A stretch of 35,903 nt of DNA from CAZLMW01 sp964560875 (GCA_964560875.1 CAZLMW010000085.1:1-35903), one strand, 5' to 3'; shown: positions 26,978 through 35,787, numbered from the stretch's first letter. A program made the numbers and translations. The notes: generated by a model not told the origin, from the letters alone.

Positions 26978-28468
26978 GTGTTTACGCCCCTGCCAGAGTT
27001 TCGACGCGCCGTGGCCCGATGGGGCGTCGTTTGCGCGGTCGTCGTCGCAGGATGCGCAGCGGAACGAAGCGGGCCCCAGGTTCTGACGCAACACGGCGGG
27101 GCCGGCTCATCCGGTGGGGCCGTGGACGCGGGCAGCGATGCCGCAAAAGACGACTCTGTGACAGACGATGCCGCGACAGACGATGCCGGCTCCGAATCGA
27201 CAGCCGCCGACGCCAAAAAGTCGACGGGTCCCAAGTGTCCCGGCGCGATCCGGTGCCCCTGTGCCAAACACGCCGACTGCGATAGCGGGGCCTGCGCGGA
27301 GGCAGACGGGAAAATGCTCTGCATCGACCCGTGCAAAGCCACCATCAAGCCCGATGAGAGCTGCGATGGCGTCGACAACGACTGCGACGGGCAAACCGAC
27401 GAAGACACGTGCGACGACGGCAACCCGTGCACCCAGGACAGCTGCGGCGCGGGCAAATGCGCGAACAAGGCCGCACCCGGGCTCTGCGACGACGGCGATT
27501 CATGCACCGTTGGCGACAAGTGCAAGTCCGGCAAATGTGTGCCGGGCGCCGGCAAGAGCTGCGACGACGGCAACCCCTGCACGACCGACGGGTGCAAGTC
27601 CGGGCCGTGTGAGCACGTCAACAACAGCAAGTCCTGCAACGATGGCGACGCCTGCACCACCAAGGACATCTGCGCGGGCGGCAAATGCGCCGGCAAGACC
27701 AAGCTCAGCTGCAACGACGGCAACGCGTGCACGACCGACTCCTGCGACAAAAAGAGCGCCTGCAAACACGTCAACACGACAAAGGCCTGCAACGACGGCA
27801 ACGCCTGCACGGTCAAGGATACGTGCAAATCGGGCAAATGCGTCGGCTTGACCACGCTCAAGAAACCGGCGTGCAAGGTCTGCATCGCGACCAACAAGGC
27901 GCCGCCGTTATGCACGGCCTGCCTGCTCAAGTTCACCGGCACCAAGTGCGACAAGTGCAAGGACGCGTCGTTTACCGGGCCGGCGTGCGACAAGCCGGTG
28001 GATGTCCCCAACTCCAGCTACTGCAAGGGCGTGGCGTCGTGGCAGTCCAAGTGGCGCACGCTCGAGGCGGAAATCGTCAAGCTGGTCAATATCGAGCGGG
28101 CCAAGGGCAACACGTGTGGCAGCACCTGGTATCCGAAGGCGGCGCCGCTGAAGATGGAAGGTCGGCTTCGCTGCGCGGCGCGGGTGCACAGCAAAGACAT
28201 GGTCGTGAGCGGCTTCTTTTCGCACAACAACAAGCAGGGGCAGACGCCGTTCGTGCGCATCAAGCTCGCGGGCTACAAGTACTGGAGCGCCGCTGAAAAC
28301 ATCGCCGCTGGCAACAGCACGCCGGCCAAGACGATGGTCCAGTGGATGAAGAGCCCCGGTCACTGCAAGAACATCATGAGCAAGAAGTACACCCAAATCG
28401 GAGTCGGCTATTATCCCGGCGGCAAGTGGGGGCACATGTGGACGCAAACATTCGGCAAACCGAAGTAG
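26978..28468 (+). CDS. Cys-rich lipoprotein with MopE, EGF-like and CAP domains
   Basis: The frame is open upstream to 26732, but the GTG at 26978 gives a proper lipoprotein signal (FRRAVARW, hydrophobic core, VAGC at Cys26). No strong ribosome-binding site is seen. The product has 496 residues. A Gly/Ser/Asp/Ala linker (about 38-84) leads to a MopE motif (CDGVDNDCDGQTDEDTC, from 129) and six CxDGNxCT units (to about 288). An EGF-like segment (about 299-337, FTGTKCDKCKDASFTGPAC) follows. A CAP/SCP (PR-1-like) domain occupies about 361-494, with candidate cavity residues His404, His416, Glu440 (AENIA) and His462 (SPGHCKNIM). Bacterial CAP proteins are secreted and often of unknown activity. 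It is divergent from the DUF4874 gene. Confidence 0.88.
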   Translation: MFTPLPEFRRAVARWGVVCAVVVAGCAAERSGPQVLTQHGGAGSSGGAVDAGSDAAKDDSVTDDAATDDAGSESTAADAKKSTGPKCPGAIRCPCAKHADCDSGACAEADGKMLCIDPCKATIKPDESCDGVDNDCDGQTDEDTCDDGNPCTQDSCGAGKCANKAAPGLCDDGDSCTVGDKCKSGKCVPGAGKSCDDGNPCTTDGCKSGPCEHVNNSKSCNDGDACTTKDICAGGKCAGKTKLSCNDGNACTTDSCDKKSACKHVNTTKACNDGNACTVKDTCKSGKCVGLTTLKKPACKVCIATNKAPPLCTACLLKFTGTKCDKCKDASFTGPACDKPVDVPNSSYCKGVASWQSKWRTLEAEIVKLVNIERAKGNTCGSTWYPKAAPLKMEGRLRCAARVHSKDMVVSGFFSHNNKQGQTPFVRIKLAGYKYWSAAENIAAGNSTPAKTMVQWMKSPGHCKNIMSKKYTQIGVGYYPGGKWGHMWTQTFGKPK

Positions 28469-28680
28469 GGCCGCGGCTGCAGGGCTGGCACGTGTACGGC
28501 CTCGCAGTCTGTGTTTGGGCCCTCTCGTCGTGCAGCAACGACGCTTCCGCACCGTTGGTTACGGCGACCGACACAGGCGGTGTTTCGACTTCGGACACGG
28601 CTTCGGTGTCGGACACGGCTGCGGCATCGGATTCGGCCTCGGCGGCTTCAAGCCACCGAATGTGCCGTAGCCGGCCGTAG
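28438..28680 (+). pseudogene. truncated lipoprotein: signal peptide and linker only
   Basis: In this frame a hydrophobic segment ends in a lipobox (YGLAVCVWALSSC), followed by SNDASAPLVTATDTGG and a Ser/Asp/Thr/Ala linker coded by hexamers (SDTASVSDTAAASDSAS). It then stops after SHRMCRSRP. The GTG at 28438 overlaps the end of the CAP gene by 31 bases and supplies arginines to the n-region; a GTG at 28492 is an alternative. No domain follows the linker. This is what remains when a lipoprotein loses its body. It mirrors the headless gene at 21532-24537. Confidence 0.45.
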
Positions 28681-28696
28681 CGCCAATGACGATCGT

Positions 28697-29122
28697 TTAT
28701 GCAGCAAGCGCCGCGTCGACGCTGCGCGCGCTGACCTTGCGCCACATCTTGGCGTGGCGGTCCTGGCCCTCGGCGGCGTAGACCCAGCCGAGCGAGCTCG
28801 CCGCGGCCACATACATCGCGTCGCCTTCATCGCGTTGCACGACGCGGTTCCACGCCAGCTTGGCGCGTTCGAAACGGCGCTCATCGCGCATGGTGGTGTC
28901 GTTGAACATCGCCCAACCGAGCAGCAAGTCGAGCGTGCTGTCGTCGACTCCACAGGGCAGGTCACACAGGGCGTGGAGTTCGTCGGTCGCTGCGCGCCAG
29001 TCGCCTTCAACGATCGCGTTGAGCAGAGCGCCAAGCGGCGCGGCGCTGGGGTTTTCCGAGCGGATCAGCACGCCGAGGGCGGCGGCGAAGGGGTCGGCGG
29101 CGAAATTGGCGATCGACGACAT
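28697..29122 (-). CDS. small helical (TPR-like) hypothetical protein
   Basis: This 141-residue protein has no signal peptide or membrane segment. The sequence is predicted to be almost all helical, with alternations such as LGWAMFNDTTMRDERRFERAKLAWNRVV and AAASSLGWVYAAEGQ that resemble tetratricopeptide-type helical hairpins (small residues at A-helix positions and an E/G turn). Only CGGAAC-like purines precede the ATG. Unlike its neighbours it has few cysteines and looks cytosolic, so it may be unrelated to the surface genes. The family is not recognised. Confidence rests on codon composition and absence of a better frame on either strand. Confidence 0.65.
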   Translation of the reverse strand: MSSIANFAADPFAAALGVLIRSENPSAAPLGALLNAIVEGDWRAATDELHALCDLPCGVDDSTLDLLLGWAMFNDTTMRDERRFERAKLAWNRVVQRDEGDAMYVAAASSLGWVYAAEGQDRHAKMWRKVSARSVDAALAA

Positions 29123-29817
29123 GCGTTCGTTCCGACAGGCACTGTTCGGCCGCGATGGTCCGCGGCGCGGGATAAACGGGTACGACCCGACGCTGAGGAC
29201 GGTCCCGGTATTCGAATTGGCTGGGGAACCGCGAGCCGCTGCAAGCGCGTCGACTTCGCTGAGGCATCGTCATGATCATGCGCTCGGACCGCAAGCACAA
29301 TTGTGCGCCGTTCGCATTCCTTCAATGTCCTAACATTGCAGCGTTTGAACACGAGACGAGCGCTGTTGCAACGGCCTACAGCGGCCGGCGGACGGGGCGG
29401 AGCCGGCGGGTGCGCACCAGGTCGGAGCCCAGTCGAATGCGCTGCAATTCACGCGGTTGGAAGCGCCACGACGTCATCGGCGGCCGGTTGTTTGGCGACG
29501 TGTTCATGACGCTCGCTGGAGTCTTGCTGTGGGACAGGCCAAAGAAGTGGCCGAGGGAACGCGGGTACGAACGCGAAGGCCAGTAGCTGCAGCTGCCGTG
29601 ACATGGCGCGATTAGGGCACATCGCTGGGCAACGATCCATCCGGCTGACAGATTGTAAATCCAACTTACAAACTGTCAGATCGCCGCAAGTCGACGACGA
29701 CTCCAACGGCCGCATCGCGACGGGCCACTTGCCCGCGCTGGCCCGCGCCGTCTCCGGCTAAGCCTGTCAGCCACGTTGTGCTACCGTTGCAACCTCCCTG
29801 GTTCGGATTTCAACACC
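29123..29817. other. long divergent intergenic region
   Basis: Nearly 700 bases lie between the small helical gene (minus) and the giant lipoprotein gene (plus). Short open frames are present, but none has a ribosome-binding site, recognisable motif or convincing composition. The notable element is the 35-base near-perfect palindrome at 29645-29679. Promoters for both flanking genes should be here, but none could be placed with confidence. Confidence 0.4.
29645..29679. promoter_or_regulatory. 35-bp near-perfect inverted repeat
   Basis: Two 14-base arms, CTGACAGATTGTAA and TTACAAACTGTCAG, pair at 13 of 14 positions around a seven-base AT-rich centre. The arms are much more AT-rich than the surrounding DNA. 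It lies 139 bases before the giant lipoprotein start. The form suggests an operator for a dimeric regulator (TTGTAA-N7-TTACAA core) or a hairpin. No regulator gene is adjacent and no T-run follows, so a terminator is unlikely. Confidence 0.5.
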
Positions 29818-32800
29818 ATGATTGCTACGCTCCCCCGCGAGCGGGACGTCTGTTGCGTCGTTCTGCTTGCGATCACACTTCTGTTCACCCCCGCGTGCGG
29901 CTCCACGGACGGAGACAGCGACGCGGCGCCCGCCGGTTGCTCTGCGGACTCGGACTGCGCACGCTACGACGACGACAACCTCTGCAACGGCACCTTGGTG
30001 TGCGACGCGGAGTCGGGCGTCTGTCACGTCGGCAAGACGACGATTGTCTCGTGTGCAGCGGACAAGGACACGCCGTGCGCGACCAACGCCTGCGAAGCGA
30101 AGACAGGCAAGTGCGCCATGACGCCCACACCTGCTGGCACGGTTTGCGACGACGGCGACCCGTGCACAGGCGGGGATAAGTGCGCCGACGGAAAGTGCGC
30201 GAGCGGCGCCGTGAAGCTGTGTCACTGCAAAGACACCAAGGACTGCGCCGGCGACGGTGATAAGTGCAAGGGCGCGTCGTTTTGCGACAAGGCGGTGGTG
30301 CCGTGGACGTGCCGGGTCAAACCGGGAAGCGTCGTCACGTGCAACAAAGACGAGGGTCCGTGTCGTTCCTCGCAATGTGATCCGAAGACCGGCAAGTGCG
30401 AGGCGAAAAACGGCCCGGACGACAAGCTGTGCAACGACGGCAACAAGTGCACCGCCGACGATGTCTGCGCGGCGGGCAAGTGCACGGGCATCGACATCTG
30501 TACGTGCAAGAAGACGGCGGACTGCGCCAAGCAAGAGGACGGCAATTCATGCAACGGTGTGCTGTTCTGTGACCAGGCCAAGGGCACCTGCCGCGTGAAT
30601 CCGACCACGATCATCACGTGCTCGACCGACAAGGACACCGCGTGCGTCAAGAACCAGTGCGACCCGAACAACGGGCTCTGCCGGCTCAGCGCGACACCCA
30701 AGGGCACCAAGTGCGACGACGACAACGCGTGTACAGCGGGTGATAACTGCGTCGGTGGCGAGTGCCTGCACAGCAAGAACGTGTGCGTCTGTAAGAAGAA
30801 CGCCGACTGCGACAAACATGACGACGGCAACAAGTGCAACGGGCTGCAGTTCTGCGACAAATCGAGCGGCACATGCAAAGCCAATCCAGCGTCGGTCGTG
30901 ACGTGCCAGGGCGTGCTCGACTCGGCGTGTTCACTCAACGCCTGTCAGCCATCGACTGGCAAGTGCGAGCAGACGGCGCGGGCTGACGTCAAACAGCTTT
31001 GTGAGCAGGCGACCGACGCCAAGGGCAAGCCGATCCAGGTCTGCAAATGGGTCGTCAAGAAGAAGGGCGAGGCCGGCGACAAGGGGCCGTTTCTCTGCGA
31101 CGACGCAAACCTCTGCACCGAGGCGGAACACTGCGAAGGCAAGACGTGCGGCGGCGGCAAGAAGACGTGCGAGTGCACCAACGACTCCGATTGCGAATCG
31201 AAAGATGACGGCAACGCATGCAACGGCGTGTATTTCTGCAATAAGTCGAAGAAATCACCCGTGTGCGAGTTCAACCCGGCATCGAAGGTGTTCTGCTCAC
31301 CCACCAATGACACGGCATGTTTGAAAGCGGCGTGCGACCCGAAGTCGGGCAAATGCGGGCTCCAGCCGGCGCCTGGCGGGACGAAGTGCGAAGACGGCAA
31401 CCCGTGTACGACCAAGAGCACCTGCAAGCTCGGCAAGTGCCAGGGCGGCGTGCCGAAGGTGTGCGACGACAAGGATGTTTGCACCGAGGACAGCTGCGAC
31501 GGTGGCAGTGGCGGCAAGGTCGGGGCCGGGTGCGTCTTCAAGGCGCGCAATTGCGACGACGGCAACGCCTGCACGGCCGATTCATGCGGCAAGACCGGCA
31601 AGTGCGACAACAAACCGCAGCCCGTGGATTCGGCCTGCAACGCGGATAACAACCCGTGCACGGTTGCTGATCGGTGCGACGCGAAGGCGGTTTGCAGTCC
31701 CGGAGCAAAGAAAGTCTGCGATTCATCGACTGCTGGACCGTGCGAGGCGGCGATTTGCCAGCCCAGCGGACCGCACGCCGGTAAGTGTGCGGTTATCGCC
31801 AAGAACGATGGCGACCCGTGTACAGGTGCGGATCCCTGCTACGCCGGCAGCGCCTGCAAAGCGGCCAAGTGTGTGCTTGGAACGAAGTCGACGCTGTGGA
31901 CGCGAACCGCGGACGGGATGAAGAGCACCGATTGGACGGCCGTCAAGGCGGTGACGGGCGGGGACATCATCGCAGCTGGGCAGCACGACACCGGTGAGGC
32001 CACGAAATGGCGTGCGATCCGCTACGACCTGGCTGGAATCAAGGTCTGGACGCAGACGATCTTGCCCGCCAAGGGTGTGAAGGGGCTCGGTGACGTGCTC
32101 TTGGTCGATGGCGACGCGGACGAGACGGTCCTGGTCGGCGGGTTCACGAAGAGCGACGGCACACAAAGCGCGGGTTTTGGTCGGATCAGCGCCGACGGAA
32201 AGCTGACCAGCTTCGTGCCGGTCGCTTGGAAGACCAAAGACAACCACGAGCTCCAGCAGGCCGCGCGGCACACGTCCGGCAACTATGTGCTGGGGGCGCG
32301 CTACACGACCGCGAACGGCTCCAAGGGCCGACGGTACGCGTTGGTGCGCAAAACCGGACAGACGATTTGGGAGAGCGCGTTTGGTTCCAGCGAAACGCAC
32401 CGCATCTCCGACCTGGCGGTGCTCGGCGACGGTCGTATCCTCGCGCGAGGGTTTCTGAGCAAGACCGGCAAGCCGCCGTTCGGCCGCACATTCGGTTCGT
32501 TGCTCAGCCCAGCAGGCGCCCGCCTGGACAGCACGAATGTCAACTATGGGACGGCGCAGTATACCGACCACAAGCGCATCGCGGTCGTTGGCGGCGGCGT
32601 GCTTGTTCTGTTTGGCTACGTGAACGGCGGAATCAATGTCCGCCTGACGCCGGCAAACTCGATGCAGTCCTACGGCACCAACGTCACAAGCGGCAAGTTC
32701 TGGGTGGTCGACCAAAAATCCCGGCAGGGCCGCGTGTTCCTGGTCACGCGCGATACCAACGGCGAGTACTCCCTGCGCACCTTGGACCGATTCGGCAACC

Positions 32801-35022
32801 CTTCGACGCCTCGCAGCATTGCGATTCCCGAGGGCGCCGTCCTGCGCGCGCTCGATGTTACGGCGGACGGTTCGCGTGTCGCCGTCGCCGGTACCCTCGG
32901 AACAGGAGTCAGCCGCCGTCCGATCGCGTTTGCGTTGGACCAATGGGGCAGCGGCTCCTGTAAGGCCCGCGGCGCGTGCGCCAAGCTGAGCCGCGCGGAC
33001 TGCGACGATGGGTCGGCGTGCACGGCCGATGGGTGCAGCGCGGCCAGTGGCTGCGAGTCCCTGAGTAAAGCCGGTCGTCGCTGCGACGCAGCTGACGGAT
33101 GCTCGTTTCTCGGCAACTGCAACGGCACCAAGTGCGAGTCTGCGCGATACGGTCGCCGGTTTCTGCTCCGCTGGAAGACAACATCAACACCGCACGAGCT
33201 CGAAGCGATCGGTGCCATCGAGCACAAGCCGGGTATGTTCTACGGCTACTCGGTCAAGCAGTCCGCCAACGATGCGCGCATTCAGCGCTATCGGATTGAC
33301 ATGGCAGTCGGCGGGGCCACCGAGAACAAGTCCATCACGTGCAAGGACTTCTCGGCGGGAGCCCACGTCGCCCGGTCGCCATCGGACGCTGTTTACATCA
33401 ACGGCGTCTCCAAGAGCTCGGACAGCAAAGGCGGACTGGCAAAATGCCGGATATCGACGTCTTCGGTCTTGGTGACGCGCTACGCGGTGCCGGGCTGTAG
33501 CACGTGCACCGCGGCGGCCAGGGACATGGATTTCTACTCCGGCGGCAACGCGGTGCTGCTCGGGGAGGTGAATACGCCGAAGACCGGTTGGGCCGTGATG
33601 GTGGCTGGCGTGGTCATCAAGAACGACGCCCAATTGATGCACAAGACCGGTGTTTCGACCGCCGGATACGGCATCGAGGTCCGCCACGACGGATCGCTGT
33701 TGATCGTCGGTCGTGAGACGAAGGCCGGCACATACGCAGGCAAGGCCTTGATTATCGGCGCCGCGTACAATGGCGTGCAGACCTATCGCGAGACCCCGGC
33801 CAACCTGATCGATCCATTCCTGGCCGATGCTGTTGACGTGCCGAAGGGAGACGCGGTCGTCGCCGGCTATGAGCGCTTGTCCAAGGAGGCGCGACGGTCT
33901 CTCGTTTTCGGGGTGGATCAGAAGGGCAAAGTTACATGGGTGCGTCGCAATGCCACGACAGATTCGGTGTACGTGCGGGGCTTGACCGTGCTCGCCGACA
34001 ACACAATCGTGCATTCCGGGACGCACGCCGCCGGTGCCAATCGCATCGTTCTCACCGGCCTGGCCGGCAACGGCGAGCGGCTCTGGCGTCACGACTACCG
34101 CTACTCGGGCACGGGCGGCGTCTCGGCGGGCGACCGCTCCATTGTGCAGCTGTCAACGGGCGAGATCGTAGTGCCAGGGAAACGATCGCTTTCAGGCACA
34201 CCGGGATCTGAACCGCTATGGCTGGTCGCCGACCCCTGGGGCCACGCCGGCTGCAAGGTCGCTGGCAAATGCACCAACCTCAACGCCAACGAATGCGACG
34301 ACCAGAAGGTCTGCACTTCCGATTATTGCGACGCCTCGTTCGGCTGCAAAAACGTCGTAATCGCGGGCCTGCCCTGCGACGACGGACAGAAATGCACGGC
34401 CAGTGAGACGTGTAACAACTCAGGTTCATGCGGAGGCGGAAAAGCTGTCTGCGGCTGCATCAAGGACGCCGATTGCGCCGACGATGGGGACGCCTGCAAC
34501 GGCACGCCAGAATACGACAATGGAACGTGTCGCGTCAAAAAAGGCAGCGCGGTTGTGTGCAGCACCGCCAACGACGGCGCGTGCGAAGTGACCAGCTGTG
34601 ACCCGGCGACCGCCAAGTGCGTCAAGAAGGCCAAGAATGCGGGCACAGACTGCTCCGACGGGGGCACTGTGCGGCCAAGGGCGCGTGCGCGCTCGGCAAA
34701 TGCGTCCAGAGCGTGTCGACGCAATGCAACGACGGCAATCCGTGCACGACGGACACCTGCGACAAGTCCAATGGCGCCTGTGTGTTCAAGCCCGCCGCAG
34801 ACGGAAGCAAGTGCCTGTCGGTGGGCGCGTGTCAATCGGGGCGCTGCGTCAACAAGACCCTCGACGAGGTGTATGTCGGCGGCGGCCGCTTCTACATGGG
34901 CTGCAACTCCGCGGTCGATTTTCAGTGCCGAAGCAATGAGAGCCCGCAGCACGAAGTCGTGGTGTCCGGCCATTGGATCCAGCGCAACATGGTCACAGTC
35001 AACGCGTGGACCAAGTGCGTGA
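29818..35022 (+). CDS. giant Cys-rich / propeller-like lipoprotein, frameshifted near 3' end
   Basis: The ATG at 29818 (a TTG at 29776 is in frame) starts a lipoprotein signal ending FTPAC (Cys27). Five tandem 85-95-residue Cys modules plus CxDGNxCT units fill about 37-688. A Cys-free region of about 350 residues (690-1040) has repeated short beta motifs (DGRILARGF, DGSRVAVAGT) suggesting a beta-propeller. A Cys block follows (about 1041-1105), then a second propeller-like region (about 1105-1475), then Cys units with a sixth module. At the G-run 34660-34664 the frame is lost: the listed frame continues as Arg/Ala-rich nonsense to 35022, while Cys-rich coding resumes in the next frame. Restoring one base would give a single protein of about 1940 residues ending in an FGE-sulfatase domain. 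It is probably surface-displayed. Confidence 0.85.
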   Translation: MIATLPRERDVCCVVLLAITLLFTPACGSTDGDSDAAPAGCSADSDCARYDDDNLCNGTLVCDAESGVCHVGKTTIVSCAADKDTPCATNACEAKTGKCAMTPTPAGTVCDDGDPCTGGDKCADGKCASGAVKLCHCKDTKDCAGDGDKCKGASFCDKAVVPWTCRVKPGSVVTCNKDEGPCRSSQCDPKTGKCEAKNGPDDKLCNDGNKCTADDVCAAGKCTGIDICTCKKTADCAKQEDGNSCNGVLFCDQAKGTCRVNPTTIITCSTDKDTACVKNQCDPNNGLCRLSATPKGTKCDDDNACTAGDNCVGGECLHSKNVCVCKKNADCDKHDDGNKCNGLQFCDKSSGTCKANPASVVTCQGVLDSACSLNACQPSTGKCEQTARADVKQLCEQATDAKGKPIQVCKWVVKKKGEAGDKGPFLCDDANLCTEAEHCEGKTCGGGKKTCECTNDSDCESKDDGNACNGVYFCNKSKKSPVCEFNPASKVFCSPTNDTACLKAACDPKSGKCGLQPAPGGTKCEDGNPCTTKSTCKLGKCQGGVPKVCDDKDVCTEDSCDGGSGGKVGAGCVFKARNCDDGNACTADSCGKTGKCDNKPQPVDSACNADNNPCTVADRCDAKAVCSPGAKKVCDSSTAGPCEAAICQPSGPHAGKCAVIAKNDGDPCTGADPCYAGSACKAAKCVLGTKSTLWTRTADGMKSTDWTAVKAVTGGDIIAAGQHDTGEATKWRAIRYDLAGIKVWTQTILPAKGVKGLGDVLLVDGDADETVLVGGFTKSDGTQSAGFGRISADGKLTSFVPVAWKTKDNHELQQAARHTSGNYVLGARYTTANGSKGRRYALVRKTGQTIWESAFGSSETHRISDLAVLGDGRILARGFLSKTGKPPFGRTFGSLLSPAGARLDSTNVNYGTAQYTDHKRIAVVGGGVLVLFGYVNGGINVRLTPANSMQSYGTNVTSGKFWVVDQKSRQGRVFLVTRDTNGEYSLRTLDRFGNPSTPRSIAIPEGAVLRALDVTADGSRVAVAGTLGTGVSRRPIAFALDQWGSGSCKARGACAKLSRADCDDGSACTADGCSAASGCESLSKAGRRCDAADGCSFLGNCNGTKCESARYGRRFLLRWKTTSTPHELEAIGAIEHKPGMFYGYSVKQSANDARIQRYRIDMAVGGATENKSITCKDFSAGAHVARSPSDAVYINGVSKSSDSKGGLAKCRISTSSVLVTRYAVPGCSTCTAAARDMDFYSGGNAVLLGEVNTPKTGWAVMVAGVVIKNDAQLMHKTGVSTAGYGIEVRHDGSLLIVGRETKAGTYAGKALIIGAAYNGVQTYRETPANLIDPFLADAVDVPKGDAVVAGYERLSKEARRSLVFGVDQKGKVTWVRRNATTDSVYVRGLTVLADNTIVHSGTHAAGANRIVLTGLAGNGERLWRHDYRYSGTGGVSAGDRSIVQLSTGEIVVPGKRSLSGTPGSEPLWLVADPWGHAGCKVAGKCTNLNANECDDQKVCTSDYCDASFGCKNVVIAGLPCDDGQKCTASETCNNSGSCGGGKAVCGCIKDADCADDGDACNGTPEYDNGTCRVKKGSAVVCSTANDGACEVTSCDPATAKCVKKAKNAGTDCSDGGTVRPRARARSANASRACRRNATTAIRARRTPATSPMAPVCSSPPQTEASACRWARVNRGAASTRPSTRCMSAAAASTWAATPRSIFSAEAMRARSTKSWCPAIGSSATWSQSTRGPSA
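34660..34664 (+). other. frameshift site in G homopolymer
   Basis: The sequence GACGGGGGCACTGTG should read as Asp-Gly-Gly-His-Cys to keep the CxDGxxC spacing (CSDGGHCAAKGAC), which needs six G instead of five. One missing G therefore explains the break. A homopolymer indel may be a sequencing error, a recent mutation or a phase-variable tract. Confidence 0.75.
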
Positions 35023-35639
35023 ACGCCGGGGCGTGTACGACGCCATCCCGCACCACGAAGATCGATCAGCGGTACAACTACGGGCACAGCAAGCGCCACG
35101 CTCATCCTGTCAACGGCGTCACGTGGTACCAGGCTCGCATCTACTGCAAGTCCATCGGCGGGCGCCTGCCCACAGAGGCCGAATGGGAGCACGCCGCGCG
35201 CGGAAGCTGCGGGCACTACCCCGGCGTGGACTGCAAAAAGGCGATGCCCATCTATCCGTGGGGCAACGCCGCGCCGACCTGCAAACTCGCCGCGATGGAT
35301 GACAAATCAGCTGGCGGCGATGGGTGCGGCACCAAGCAGTCTTCCCCGGTCGGCCAAAGGCCCGCAGGTGCAAGCAAGTTCGGCATCTACGACCTGTCCG
35401 GCAACCTCTACGAATGGGTCAATGACTGGTACAGCGAGAAGTACTATGCGGTCTCGCCGAAGAACGACCCACCCGGGCCGAGTGGCGGGTCCAAGAAGAT
35501 CTATCGCGGTGGTGCGTACTACGTCGGGCCGCCGACTGACGGCCACTTTCTCCGGTCTTCGTCGCGGAAATCCCTCTCCCCGACCACGACCAACCTGTAC
35601 GGAATCGGCTTCCGATGCGTGCGGGAAGTAACCGACTGA
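34665..35639 (+). CDS. FGE-sulfatase (SUMF1-like) domain, C-terminal part of the giant lipoprotein after the frameshift
   Basis: After the G-run, coding continues in the +1-shifted frame: CAAKGACALGKCVQS, CNDGNPCTTDTC, CQSGRC, then a complete FGE-sulfatase domain of about 260 residues. Diagnostic blocks are GGGRFYMGC, NGVTWYQARIYCKSIGGRLPTEAEWEHAARG, YPWGN, FGIYDLSGNLYEWVNDWY, YRGGAYY and a final YGIGFRCVR (long blocks cited in part by key residues). True formylglycine-generating enzymes oxidise a sulfatase cysteine. Here the domain is extracellular and in a Cys-rich setting, so it more likely serves another role of this fold, such as binding. A GTG at 34617 opens this frame, but nothing suggests independent translation. 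Treat it as the 3' part of the gene starting at 29818. Confidence 0.85.
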   Translation, partial: HCAAKGACALGKCVQSVSTQCNDGNPCTTDTCDKSNGACVFKPAADGSKCLSVGACQSGRCVNKTLDEVYVGGGRFYMGCNSAVDFQCRSNESPQHEVVVSGHWIQRNMVTVNAWTKCVNAGACTTPSRTTKIDQRYNYGHSKRHAHPVNGVTWYQARIYCKSIGGRLPTEAEWEHAARGSCGHYPGVDCKKAMPIYPWGNAAPTCKLAAMDDKSAGGDGCGTKQSSPVGQRPAGASKFGIYDLSGNLYEWVNDWYSEKYYAVSPKNDPPGPSGGSKKIYRGGAYYVGPPTDGHFLRSSSRKSLSPTTTNLYGIGFRCVREVTD

Positions 35640-35641
35640 TC

Positions 35642-35657
35642 CAGGCGACGCCTGTTT
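35642..35657 (+). terminator. weak hairpin after giant gene
   Basis: CAGGC-GAC-GCCTG followed by TTT begins three bases after the stop codon. The stem is only five pairs and the T-run is short, so termination here is possible but weakly supported. Confidence 0.3.
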
Positions 35658-35723
35658 GCAAGACCGGCGAAAACGCGCGAGGTTCGTGTCCGCTGTTGAA
35701 AAGCGCGTCGCGCGGGACAGGTT

Positions 35724-35739
35724 TTGCGCACCTGCGCAA
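35724..35739. promoter_or_regulatory. palindrome upstream of universal-stress-like start
   Basis: TTGCGCA and TGCGCAA flank a two-base centre, about 48 bases before the ATG at 35788. Longer arms GACAGGT (35716) and ACCTGTC (35750) enclose it, and GTGGGCCCAC follows at 35743. The cluster of inverted repeats suggests an operator or promoter-proximal hairpin for the small downstream frame. Confidence 0.3.
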
Positions 35740-35787
35740 TCGTGGGCCCACCTGTCTTGGGGCACCAACCGCCCAGGAGCCGTCGCC

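Noticed and set aside
29272..29586. A 104-codon plus-strand frame in the intergenic region before the giant gene.
   Set aside because: It is Arg-rich with no motif or ribosome-binding site, and its composition is like other shadow frames.
29603..29761. A 52-codon plus-strand frame (MARLGHIAGQ...) across the palindrome.
   Set aside because: It has no ribosome-binding site and no recognisable similarity, and half of it is the inverted repeat.
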